In this document: piece by piece, positions 41,845-49,089 of the stretch
How positions within the stretch are numbered: the first letter of the stretch is position 1
Layout: each line of letters starts with the position of its first letter
Source: Vibrio variabilis
Lineage (GTDB): Bacteria; Pseudomonadota; Gammaproteobacteria; Enterobacterales; Vibrionaceae
DNA: 49,089 nt
Direction of reading: 5' to 3'
Assembly (NCBI RefSeq): GCF_003263785.1
Contig: NZ_JYJK01000003.1
Span: forward strand, 1-49,089
Translations under genes and position numbers: made by a program
The notes under the pieces: model-generated
What the model was told of the DNA's origin: nothing
Database searches by the model: none
Seen by the model: only the letters and a program-made list of their open reading frames with translations

Positions 41845-42989
41845 GTGTTCAATCAACAACAAAAATACTCGCTGATAGTACAAGGTGGCGGGCAAAAAGG
41901 GGCATTTGCTTCTGGCGTGCTAGATAAGTTTATCGACGCCGATTTCGATCCATTCTCGCTCTACATTGGCACCTCAGCTGGGGCGTTGAATGTCTCTTCG
42001 TTTGTTGCGAAACAGCGTGGGATCGGGCTGGATTTTATTCTCAACTACACCACCCGTGAGCGCTTTTTCGATATGAATAAGTTCTTACAAAAGCAGCAGC
42101 CAATGGATCTGGATTGGGCGTTTGAGTTCGTCAATAGTGGTGAATTTCCGCTCGATCTGGAAAGAGGAAAGCAAAACCTTGGTGATGATCGTGTCGCCCT
42201 TGCTTGTATTACCGATGTGGAAGAGCTTAAAGATTACTACTATCCGATCTTTGCGGATAATTGGTTTGATGTACTGCGAGCAACCTGTGCGATCCCAATG
42301 CTCTATTACCATGATATTGAGTTTGACGGTAAGAAGTGGGTTGATGGTGGGTATCGGCGACGATTCCAGTAGAGGAGTCCTATCGTCGTGGCATCAATAA
42401 TATGGTCGTGATCAGCACCATCCCAGAGCCCAAAAAGCCCGTCACCGTCATGTCACCGGTGCGAGAATCACTGGAAAAGTGGAAGAAAGAGCTGGAAGCC
42501 GGTCTTGAGACCCATATTCGCCATCTTAAAGTGTCTGGTACCAAGGAGAAGCTGACTGAGTTTCAAAAGCAGTTCTCGGAAAAAGTCGCCAATATGAAGG
42601 CCGATTATCAGCGTCTGACTGAGTCTCGCTTGGCGTCTTACCGAGAGCAGTATCAATTGATGGCAGGGGACAAACTGAACTTAAAGCAGTGGATCCAAGA
42701 TAACGAAAAACTGGCTCAGCTCATTGATATTCAGAACAAGCGCACCCCGTTTAGTCGCAGCAGCACCAGTCATCTTGATATGTTGGTCTCACACTATGCC
42801 AACCACGCAGAAGTTGAGCAGTTTTTATTATCCCCACCGGAAGATGTCAATCTCTGGCACATTCAACCAAGACACGAGCTCTCTTCGAAGGGCTTGTTGA
42901 GCCAAAAAGACCAAATATTAGAAGACTACGAACACGGCTCTGCTGTCGCTGCTGAGTTTTTAGCACAGCATCATTTCACTCGCTCATAG
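41800..42989 (+). CDS. Patatin-like phospholipase B, one frameshift
   Basis: A serine acyl hydrolase with GGGQKG (29-34), nucleophile GTSAG (Ser59) and Asp in WVDGG. One G is missing in GGG (42349-42351): restoring it gives VDGGVSATIPVEESYRRGINN. The repaired 396-aa protein matches patatin A at 32298 residue for residue in outline. The C-terminal half (about 200-330) is rich in Lys/Glu and looks like a long helix or coiled coil (LEKWKKELEAGLETHIRHL, TEFQKQFSEKVANMKAD). The start is uncertain: GTG 41800 or ATG 41818. The first 45 bases are three imperfect 15-base repeats encoding MEKQD-VMKQN-VEKAG. Confidence 0.88.
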
Positions 42990-43150
42990 CGATCTAAGTC
43001 CGCCGTTGAATTGGATAGTAACTAAAACTAGTGAAAATTGAACGGCGATCCAAATACTTAACCTTACTTATATGGTTTTAGTTGAGTATTTACTTGCTGC
43101 GGCTTGGGTCACAGATATTCTTTTTCGCTTCCCATACACTCGCGATAAAT

Positions 43151-43184
43151 TTCGAACGAGCATTAATTTGTTCGTTCGAGCGTT
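43151..43184. promoter_or_regulatory. Tandem boxes upstream of glpT (candidate GlpR operators)
   Basis: TTCGAACGAGCATT (43151) and TTCGTTCGAGCGTT (43171) are 11-of-14 direct repeats with a period of exactly 20 bases, about two helical turns. Each contains a TCGWWCGA dyad, similar to the TTCG...CGAA core of GlpR sites. A weak CRP-like site (TGCGG-N6-TCACA) lies at 43098-43113. They lie 30-65 bases before the glpT start. The remaining sequence from 42990 shows nothing else. Confidence 0.45.
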
Positions 43185-43214
43185 GTTGTTATATCGCTCA
43201 ATAATGAGGTAGCT

Positions 43215-44607
43215 ATGTTCGGAATATTTAAGCCCAAGGTACATATTGAACGTTTGGCGGGCGACCAAGTCGACCGCACCTATTCACGTTTAAGATGGCA
43301 GTTGTTTATCGGCATATTCGTTGGTTACGCCGGTTACTACCTAGTCCGTAAAAACTTTAGTTTGGCCATGCCATACTTGATCGACCAGGGTTACAGCCGG
43401 GGTGATCTTGGTGTGGCGCTGGCGGCCGTATCGATAGCTACGGACTTTCCAAGTTCCTGATGGGCAGCGTATCCGATCGCTCAAATCCGAGATACTTTTT
43501 GAGTGCTGGCTTGTTAATGTCGGCGATCGTGATGTTCTGCTTCGCTTCATGCCCTGGGCGACGGGCAGTATTACCGCCATGTTTATTCTGTTGTTCCTCA
43601 ACGGTTGGTTTCAAGGCATGGGATGGCCTGCTTGCGGGCGCACTATGGTGCATTGGTGGTCACGCAAAGAGCGGGGTGAAATCGTCTCGGTATGGAATGT
43701 GGCGCACAATGTGGGCGGTGGATTAATTGGTCCGCTGTTTATTCTCGGCCTATGGGCGTTTAACGATGATTGGCGCACCGCTTTTTATGTTCCTGCTTTT
43801 TTTGCCACTCTCGTTGCTATCTTTATCTGGTTTACTTTGCGTGATACGCCGCAGTCATGTGGTTTGCCGCCTATTGAAGAGTACAAGCAAGACTACCCAG
43901 ATGACTATGACAACTCACACGAGAAGGAGATGACGGCGAAAGAAATCTTCTTCAAATATGTGTTCTCGAACAAGCTTCTGTGGTCGATTGCGATTGCTAA
44001 CGCCTTTGTCTATTTGATTCGCTACGGAGTGCTCGACTGGGCTCCGGTTTACTTGAAAGAAGCCAAAGACTTCTCGGTAGATAAATCATCTTGGGCGTAT
44101 TTTCTGTATGAGTGGGCGGGTATCCCAGGAACACTTTTGTGTGGTTGGATATCGGATAAGCTATTTAAAGGCCGACGCGCTCCAGCAGGCATCTTGTTCA
44201 TGGCGCTCGTCACTGTTGCCGTCATGGTTTATTGGTTTAACCCAGCGGGCAATCCAGCCGTGGATATGATGGCCCTCGTCGCGATTGGATTCTTGATTTA
44301 CGGACCCGTGATGCTCATTGGTCTTTATGCTCTAGAGCTAGCACCTAAAAAGGCAGCCGGGACAGCGGCAGGCCTGACAGGGCTATTCGGTTATCTAGGC
44401 GGCGCAGTGGCGGCCAATGCCGTACTTGGTTATACCGTGGATCACTTCGGGTGGGACGGTGGTTTCATCTTGCTAGTGGGTTCGTGCATTGTTTCTATCA
44501 TCTGCTTAACGTACGCGTTATTGGGCGAAAAAGCGCACCATGAGGCTAAGCTTAAGGAGTCACAGCAACAAGAAGCAAAACTGGAAGAAAAACAGGCGCT
44601 GTCATAG
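43215..44607 (+). CDS. glpT: Glycerol-3-phosphate transporter GlpT, two frameshifts
   Basis: Major-facilitator antiporter that exchanges external glycerol-3-phosphate for phosphate. [15 protein letters not shown]-like [82 protein letters not shown] and [20 protein letters not shown] mirror E. coli GlpT. One T is missing near 43439 (restores [13 protein letters not shown]) and one G near 43544 (restores [11 protein letters not shown]). The repaired length is 464 aa (E. coli 452); a Gln/Glu/Lys-rich tail accounts for the difference. It is 19 bases before glpQ, forming an operon. Confidence 0.94.
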
Positions 44608-44626
44608 AACCAAAAAGGAAGTTTTG

Positions 44627-45684
44627 ATGAAAACCAATACGTTCATTGTCTCTGCCGCTGCGCTTTGCTTATCGATGAGCGCTGTAGCGAAACCCTTAGT
44701 GATCGCCCATCGTGGTGCGTCAGGTTACTTACCGGAGCATACGTTAGAAGCCAAGGCGCTCGCTTATGCGATGAAACCGGACTATATCGAACAAGACGTC
44801 GTAATGACAAAAGATGATCGCTTAGTGGTATTGCATGATCACTATCTAGATCGCGTCACCGATGTGGCCACTCGTTTTCCGAATAGAGCAAGAAGCGATG
44901 GCCGCTATTACGCCATTGATTTTACTCTGGCCGAGATCAAAACCTTACGAGTGACGGAAGGTTTTAAGATTGATGAGCAAGGCAACAAAGTTGCGGGTTA
45001 CCCGGATCGATTTCCAATGTGGAAGTCTGACTTTACCGTGCCAACGCTTGAAGAGGAAATTGAGTTGATTCAAGGGCTCAACAAAACCTTGGGCTACGAC
45101 ATTGGCATCTATCCTGAGATCAAAGCGCCGTGGTTTCATCGCCATGAGGGGAAAGATATCTCTATAGCGGTGCTCAATGTACTCAAGCAATACGGTTATG
45201 ACTCGGTCGACGACAAGGTGTACTTGCAGTGCTTTGATGCGTTAGAGCTTAAACGTATCAATGAGCAATTACTTCCGAAGATGAACATGGATGTGAAGTT
45301 GGTGCAGCTTATCGCTTATACCGATTGGAACGAAACTATGGTTTATCAAGGCGATGTGAAGCAGCCTATAGTTATGACTGGATGTTCGAAACGGGTGGCA
45401 TGGAGAAGGTGGCGTCTTTTGCTGATGGGATTGGCCCTTGGAAGCCTATGTTGGTGGACTCGTCATCAACACGCGACAACATTATTGTTAAGCCATTAAT
45501 GGCGAGTGCGAAAAAGGCCGGGTTGGAAGTGCATCCCTATACATTTCGAGCCGATAAAGGACGTATTCCGGCCTATGCGAATGACTTTAATGACATGATG
45601 GACATTTTCTATCATCAAGTGAAAGTCGATGGTTTGTTTACTGACTTTCCTGACAAAGCAGTAGAGTTTCTAAACCAGCATTAA
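44627..45684 (+). CDS. glpQ: Periplasmic glycerophosphodiester phosphodiesterase GlpQ, one frameshift
   Basis: Hydrolyses glycerophosphodiesters to glycerol-3-phosphate, the substrate of GlpT. A signal peptide (FIVSAAALCLSMSAVA) precedes KPLVIAHRGASGYLPEHTLE, then EQDVVMTKDDRLVVLHDHYL and GLFTDFPDKAVEFL. One T is missing near 45367: restoring it gives VKQPYSYDWMFETGGMEKV, so the two pieces form one 352-aa protein (E. coli 358). AAAAAGGAAG precedes the ATG. Operon partner of glpT. Confidence 0.94.
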
Positions 45685-45701
45685 GCTAGGTTTAATGACG
45701 G

Positions 45702-45763
45702 AAAAAAAGCGGTGCACCCTATGTTTTTTACTAGAAAAACTTGAGGTAAACCGCTTTTTTATT
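45702..45763. terminator. Terminator shared by glpQ and yciK
   Basis: AAAAAAGCGGT on one arm and ACCGCTTTTTT on the other around a long loop, with an extra inner GGTGCACC; T-run on both strands. Confidence 0.7.
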
Positions 45764-45781
45764 GGTCTTGGTTATTGAGAG

Positions 45782-46524
45782 TTAGCGCTTAGGCTGGGCG
45801 TCAATACACTGACCGTTGACATCCGTTACGCTTGGATCCATAAGATGCACATAAAGCGGCACAATATCCAGCGGTGTTTTTAGGGTGTTGGCATCTTCAC
45901 CTGGGTAGCTTTTTCACGCATACGAGTACGTGTCGCACCGGGGTTGATCGCATTAACGCGAACAGCGGTATCGCTTAGCTCATCAGCCAGAATTTGCATC
46001 ATGCCTTCTACCGCAAACTTGGAGATTGCATAGGTTCCCCAGAACGCACGGCCTGAGTGACCAACGGTTGAAGAGGTAAAGACGATGCGAGCCGCCTCTG
46101 CTTTTTTCAAGATTGGCAGTAAAGCCTGCGTCATCAGAAACTCCGCCTTGACGTTAATTTGCATCACGTCATCAAACGTCTCTTCATCGATTTGGTCGAA
46201 TGGGCTTAGCGTGCCAAGTACGCCAGCATTATGCAGAACGCCATCGAGTTGACCGAATTGGCTTTCAATTGTCTCTGCCATGTCGACATAGTTTTGTTTG
46301 GTTGCGCCTTTTAAATCGAGCGGGATGATAGCGGGCTGAGGATAACCACGCTTCTCGATTTCATCGTAAACCAACTCTAGGTTGTTAACGTTACGGCCTA
46401 GCAAAATTACCGTGGCACCATGTTCTGCATAGCTTAATGCGGCCTGGCGACCAATACCGGCACCCGCGCCGGTAACCAAAATCACTTTGCCTTGCAAAGC
46501 GTTAGGAGCGGTTGAATATTCCAC
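45782..46524 (-). CDS. yciK: YciK-family short-chain dehydrogenase, one frameshift
   Basis: An SDR oxidoreductase of unknown substrate, 247 aa once repaired. It begins at GTG 46524 (MEYSTAPNALQGKVILVTGAG; cofactor loop GAGAGIG) with NAGVLGTLSPFDQ and the catalytic YAISK. Near the C-terminus one T (plus strand A at 45906) is missing: restoring it changes EKATQVKMPTP-stop into EKAYPGEDANTLKTPLDIVP, ending DVNGQCIDAQPKR at 45782. In E. coli yciK is adjacent to btuR/sohB; sohB follows here on the opposite strand, a conserved neighbourhood. Confidence 0.93.
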
Positions 46525-46609
46525 GTGACACTTCCTTGGGTATAATTCTTGTTGGTAATCGTGACAAGTTAGTTACAATACACTAATTCGTCGTACAGGG
46601 GATAAGACA

Positions 46610-47671
46610 TTGGAATTTTTATTAGACTACGGATTATTTTTAGCCAAGATCGTGACAGTGGTCGTCGCGATTGTGGCGTTAATCATTGTTGCTAAGTCGG
46701 TAGGTGGGCGCTCAGGCGCCGCGAAAGGTGAGCTGGAGGTGACTAACCTCACTGAACAGCGCAAACACACCGTTGAGCATCTAGAGCATCACCTTCACGA
46801 TGACGCGTTCCTTAAAGCACGCAACAAAGCGGAAAAGAAAGCGCAAAAAGAGAAAGACAAGCAGCGTGAGAAAGAGGTGAAGAAAGCCGCCAAAGACGGC
46901 GCGCTAGAAAGCCAACGCGAACCGCATCTGTTTGTACTGGACTTTGTCGGCAGCATTGATGCCAAAGAAGTGGCCTCGCTACGTGAAGAAGTGAGCGCTA
47001 TTTTGGCGGTTGCTAAAGAAGGTGACGAAGTATTGGTACGCCTTGAGTCTGGTGGCGGTATGGTGCATGCCTATGGCTTGGCATCTTCTCAGCTCGATCG
47101 CATCAAAGCGGCGAACCTGCCACTGACCATTGCGGTAGATAAAGTAGCGGCAAGTGGCGGTTATATGATGGCTTGTATCGCCGATAAAATTGTCTCAGCT
47201 CCGTTTGCGGTTGTGGGTTCTATTGGTGTGATTGCTCAACTGCCAAACTTCAATAAGCTTCTGAAAAAGAATGATATTGAATTTGAGCAGCTAACAGCGG
47301 GTGAGTACAAACGTACACTGACCATGTTTGGTGAAAACACCGATAAGGCGCGCGATAAGTTTAAGCAAGAGCTGGAAGAGACTCACGGTCTGTTCAAAGA
47401 CTTTATTCGTGAACACAGACCTGAACTTGATCTTGATAAAGTAGCGACAGGCGAACACTGGTTCGGTACTCAAGCGAAAGAACTTGGTCTGGTTGATGAG
47501 ATCAAAGCCTCTGATGACATCGTTATCGAAGCGTGCAAAGACAAAACCGTATTGGCGATTTCTTATGTACAAAAGAAAAAGCTGACCGATAAGCTGTCTG
47601 GTGTCGCGGGTGATGCGGCGGATAACGTACTGATGAAGCTGATCAACCGAGGTCAACGCCCGATTGTTTAA
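46610..47671 (+). CDS. sohB: SohB, inner-membrane S49-family serine protease
   Basis: A signal-peptide-peptidase-like enzyme at the inner membrane. It starts with TTG (46610), judged by alignment to E. coli (MEFLLDYGLFLAKIVTVVVA) and an AGGGGA sequence upstream. N-terminal membrane helix (about 8-27), a Lys/Glu-rich linker (LKARNKAEKKAQKEKDKQRE), then the protease domain: DFVGSIDAKEVASLREE, LESGGGMVHAYGLA, the nucleophile Ser in AASGGYMMAC, and GSIGVIAQ; the general-base Lys is in AGEYKRTLT. 353 aa, intact. A terminator follows at 47726. Confidence 0.96.
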   Translation: MEFLLDYGLFLAKIVTVVVAIVALIIVAKSVGGRSGAAKGELEVTNLTEQRKHTVEHLEHHLHDDAFLKARNKAEKKAQKEKDKQREKEVKKAAKDGALESQREPHLFVLDFVGSIDAKEVASLREEVSAILAVAKEGDEVLVRLESGGGMVHAYGLASSQLDRIKAANLPLTIAVDKVAASGGYMMACIADKIVSAPFAVVGSIGVIAQLPNFNKLLKKNDIEFEQLTAGEYKRTLTMFGENTDKARDKFKQELEETHGLFKDFIREHRPELDLDKVATGEHWFGTQAKELGLVDEIKASDDIVIEACKDKTVLAISYVQKKKLTDKLSGVAGDAADNVLMKLINRGQRPIV

Positions 47672-47725
47672 TCAAGGTGATTGTTTAACCAAGGTTATCT
47701 TGGCAGCTCAATGAAAGCGAGAATG

Positions 47726-47755
47726 AAAAACAGCGACGATGACGTCGCTGTTTTT
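47726..47755. terminator. Bidirectional terminator between sohB and the 133-aa protein
   Basis: AAAAACAGCGACG and CGTCGCTGTTTTT arms with a short ATGA loop, with T-runs in both directions. Confidence 0.85.
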
Positions 47756-47788
47756 GTTTGTGTTCTGTCGTTTTTCTGTTTAGTGCAG

Positions 47789-48190
47789 CTATCGCGTGTA
47801 ATTGGCTTCTAAGCTGATAAACCAGCGCGCAAGCTGTCCGTTCCCTTTATCTGCCCAAACATCGTTATGAAACTGATGAATACGACCACGCAGTGATATC
47901 TGTACGGTTTGATCGCCAGTGACCGTGATCTTAGCAAACTGATCTGACGTGACCAAGAACGGTGCTTTCTCATCTAAAGGGTGTTCTCCGGCGACAATAA
48001 AGTAGGCGAACTTACTGTTGGCGTCAGGATCGGTAGAGAGCACACGATAGGCCTGAACCGTAAACTCATCATTGAGTGTAACGATATTGGTTTGAGAGCC
48101 AAGACGTTCATGATTGGGAATGAAAACCCAAGCGAGTAGGGCGATCAGAGCAGCAAGCAGCGCTGTCACAGACAAAAATATTTTCTTCAT
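47789..48190 (-). CDS. Hypothetical membrane-anchored or exported protein (133 aa)
   Basis: I do not recognise the family. Residues 1-22 form a hydrophobic segment (IFLSVTALLAALIALLAWVF) that could be a signal anchor; there is no lipobox. The remaining part is soluble, with a GEHPLDEKAPFLVTSDQF loop, a short ITVTGDQTVQISLRGRIH strand-rich stretch, and a WFISLEANYTR C-terminus that suggests an exported beta-rich domain. It is monocistronic, between sohB and spoVR, reading the same way as spoVR. Normal codon usage for this window suggests a native gene. Confidence 0.7.
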   Translation of the reverse strand: MKKIFLSVTALLAALIALLAWVFIPNHERLGSQTNIVTLNDEFTVQAYRVLSTDPDANSKFAYFIVAGEHPLDEKAPFLVTSDQFAKITVTGDQTVQISLRGRIHQFHNDVWADKGNGQLARWFISLEANYTR

Positions 48191-48276
48191 ACTAATCGTA
48201 AATGAGTGAACCTAGTTGTTACCTTCGCCTTTATATCACGTATACTCCCATATCGCTTATACTAAAAGTCAGGCCG

Positions 48277-48314
48277 AAAAAATTAAGCGGATTACTGCAA
48301 AGCAGTAATCGCTT
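48277..48314 (-). terminator. Terminator of the SpoVR-family gene (minus strand)
   Basis: On the minus strand: AAGCGATTACTGC, TTT loop, GCAGTAATCCGCTT, then AATTTTTT. The stem is perfect apart from one bulged base opposite a GG/C position, the same kind of single-base irregularity seen in the coding regions. Confidence 0.85.
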
Positions 48315-48359
48315 AGGCTCAGGTCACGTCCTAAGGGGAATAAGGGGTTACCTGATTCG

Positions 48360-49089
48360 TTAAATACTGGCGTTATATGGCTCCCGTTTAGGGCATGTCC
48401 CCAGTATTTCTCGTCGGCCTGAATCTTTCACTTCTTCCAAAATCACGTCGAAGCCCCACAAGCGGTATAAATGCTTCAACACCTCTTCGTGCCCCTTATC
48501 AAGAGGAATGCGATTGTGTGGAACGTGCTGTAAAGTGAGAGAACGGTCGCCTCGAACATCCACATTGTAAACTTGGATGTTCGGCTCTAAGTTGCTTAAG
48601 TTGTATTGTGCAGCGAGTTTTTCTCGAATCTGTCGGTAGCCCATTTCGTCATGAATCGCGGACACTTCAACGAAGTTTTTACGATCATCATCGAGTATCG
48701 AGAAGAACTTGAACTCACGCATCAAACGAGGTGAGAGATACTGGCTTATAAAACTCTCATCTTTGAAGTTGTGCATAGCAAAATGCACCGCCTCTAACCA
48801 GTCGCTTCCCGCGAGATCAGGGAACCACTCTTTGTCTTCGTCTGTTGGATCTTCACATATGCGTTTAATGTCCTGGAACATGGCAAAGCCAAGCGCATAA
48901 GGTTGATACCGCTAAAGTATGGGCTGTTGTATGCAGGCTGCGCGACAACGCTGGTGTGACTATGCAGAAACTCAAGGATGAACTTGTCCGACACTAAACC
49001 TTCATCGTAGAGATGATTCAAAATGGTGTAGTGCCAGAATGTTGCCCAGCCCTCGTTCATTACTTGGGTTTGCTTTTGTGGATAATCAA
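48360..49089 (-). CDS. SpoVR/YcgB family protein, C-terminal part, one frameshift, runs off the right edge
   Basis: SpoVR-family proteins (YcgB in enterics) are cytoplasmic, linked to stress and biofilm responses, and usually co-regulated with yeaG-yeaH; the molecular role is unknown. The visible part has VMNEGWATFWHYTILNHLYD, HTSVVAQPAYNSPYFSGIN, MFQDIKRICEDPTDEDKEWFP, HFAMHNFKDESFISQYLSPRL and GDRSLTLQHVPHNRIPL, matching YcgB closely. One base is missing at GG 48901-48902: restoring it gives GINPYALGFAMFQD. The gene continues beyond position 49089. A terminator follows the stop. Confidence 0.92.

Noticed and set aside
32298..42989. Patatin pair as a mobile-element duplication
   Set aside because: The copies are far diverged, with no flanking repeats or transposase, and are separated by native core genes.
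43068..43268. Minus-strand frame upstream of glpT
   Set aside because: It covers the operator-like boxes and the glpT start and has no ribosome binding site or domain.

Overview
The window is chromosomal core DNA from a gammaproteobacterium, almost certainly a Vibrio. The evidence is the gene content and order: bpt-aat, aroA, yciN next to topA, mnmA-hflD-purB, gsk, a complete hisGDCBHAF(IE) operon with a His-rich leader, mlc followed by cheV, and an imuA-imuB-dnaE2 cassette. The proteins read like Vibrio versions of these families. I see no rRNA, tRNA, CRISPR array, insertion sequence, integron or prophage gene.

Layout. 1-977 (minus): bpt (cut by the window edge) and aat, the two N-end-rule aminoacyl transferases. 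1170-2450: aroA, with a trp-operator-like palindrome upstream. 2565-7405: yciN, topA, a 55-aa small ORF and htpX. 7592-13734: an eight-gene operon (NTF2-like, SDR, FAD oxidase, DUF1365, Cfa-like methyltransferase, DUF2878, chalcone-isomerase-like, DUF3833), probably a stress- or light-induced membrane-lipid modification pathway. 13883-17201 (minus): mnmA-hflD-purB, with a PurR box before purB. 17452-19216: gsk convergent with hns. 19683-21679: a lysine riboswitch followed by an NhaC-family transporter (LysW type). 21884-29300: the his leader, attenuator and operon. 29373-30966 (minus): an NSS transporter with its 31-aa MetS-type subunit. 31438-33486: an outer-membrane barrel protein, a YnhF/CydH-like 30-aa membrane protein and patatin A. 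33747-36020: mlc and cheV, the latter behind a FliA promoter. 36322-41576 (minus): the LexA-controlled imuA-imuB-dnaE2 mutasome. 41800-42989: patatin B, a paralogue of patatin A. 43215-45684: glpT-glpQ. 45782-49089: yciK, sohB, an unrecognised 133-aa protein and the 3' part of a SpoVR-family gene.

The most important caution is sequence quality. At least 16 conserved genes or gene parts lose their frame at a single-base indel, usually one base missing from a run of 2-5 identical bases, and hisH and glpT are each hit twice. In each case the protein continues in perfect register in the next frame. This is the pattern of homopolymer sequencing error, not of gene decay. Broken genes are therefore given as full-span CDS with the break position, and should not be read as biological pseudogenes without re-sequencing.

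Regulation can be read well here: a trp-operator palindrome (aroA/aat), PurR boxes (purB, possibly gsk), a lysine riboswitch, a histidine attenuator, a CRP site (mlc), a sigma-28 promoter (cheV), a LexA box (imuA), possible tandem GlpR boxes (glpT), and a cluster of TGTAYA boxes before the lipid operon. The best candidates for less-described biology are the lipid operon, whose Cfa-like enzyme lacks the bicarbonate-binding Cys and His, the YnhF-patatin pair, and two small ORFs too short for routine annotation.
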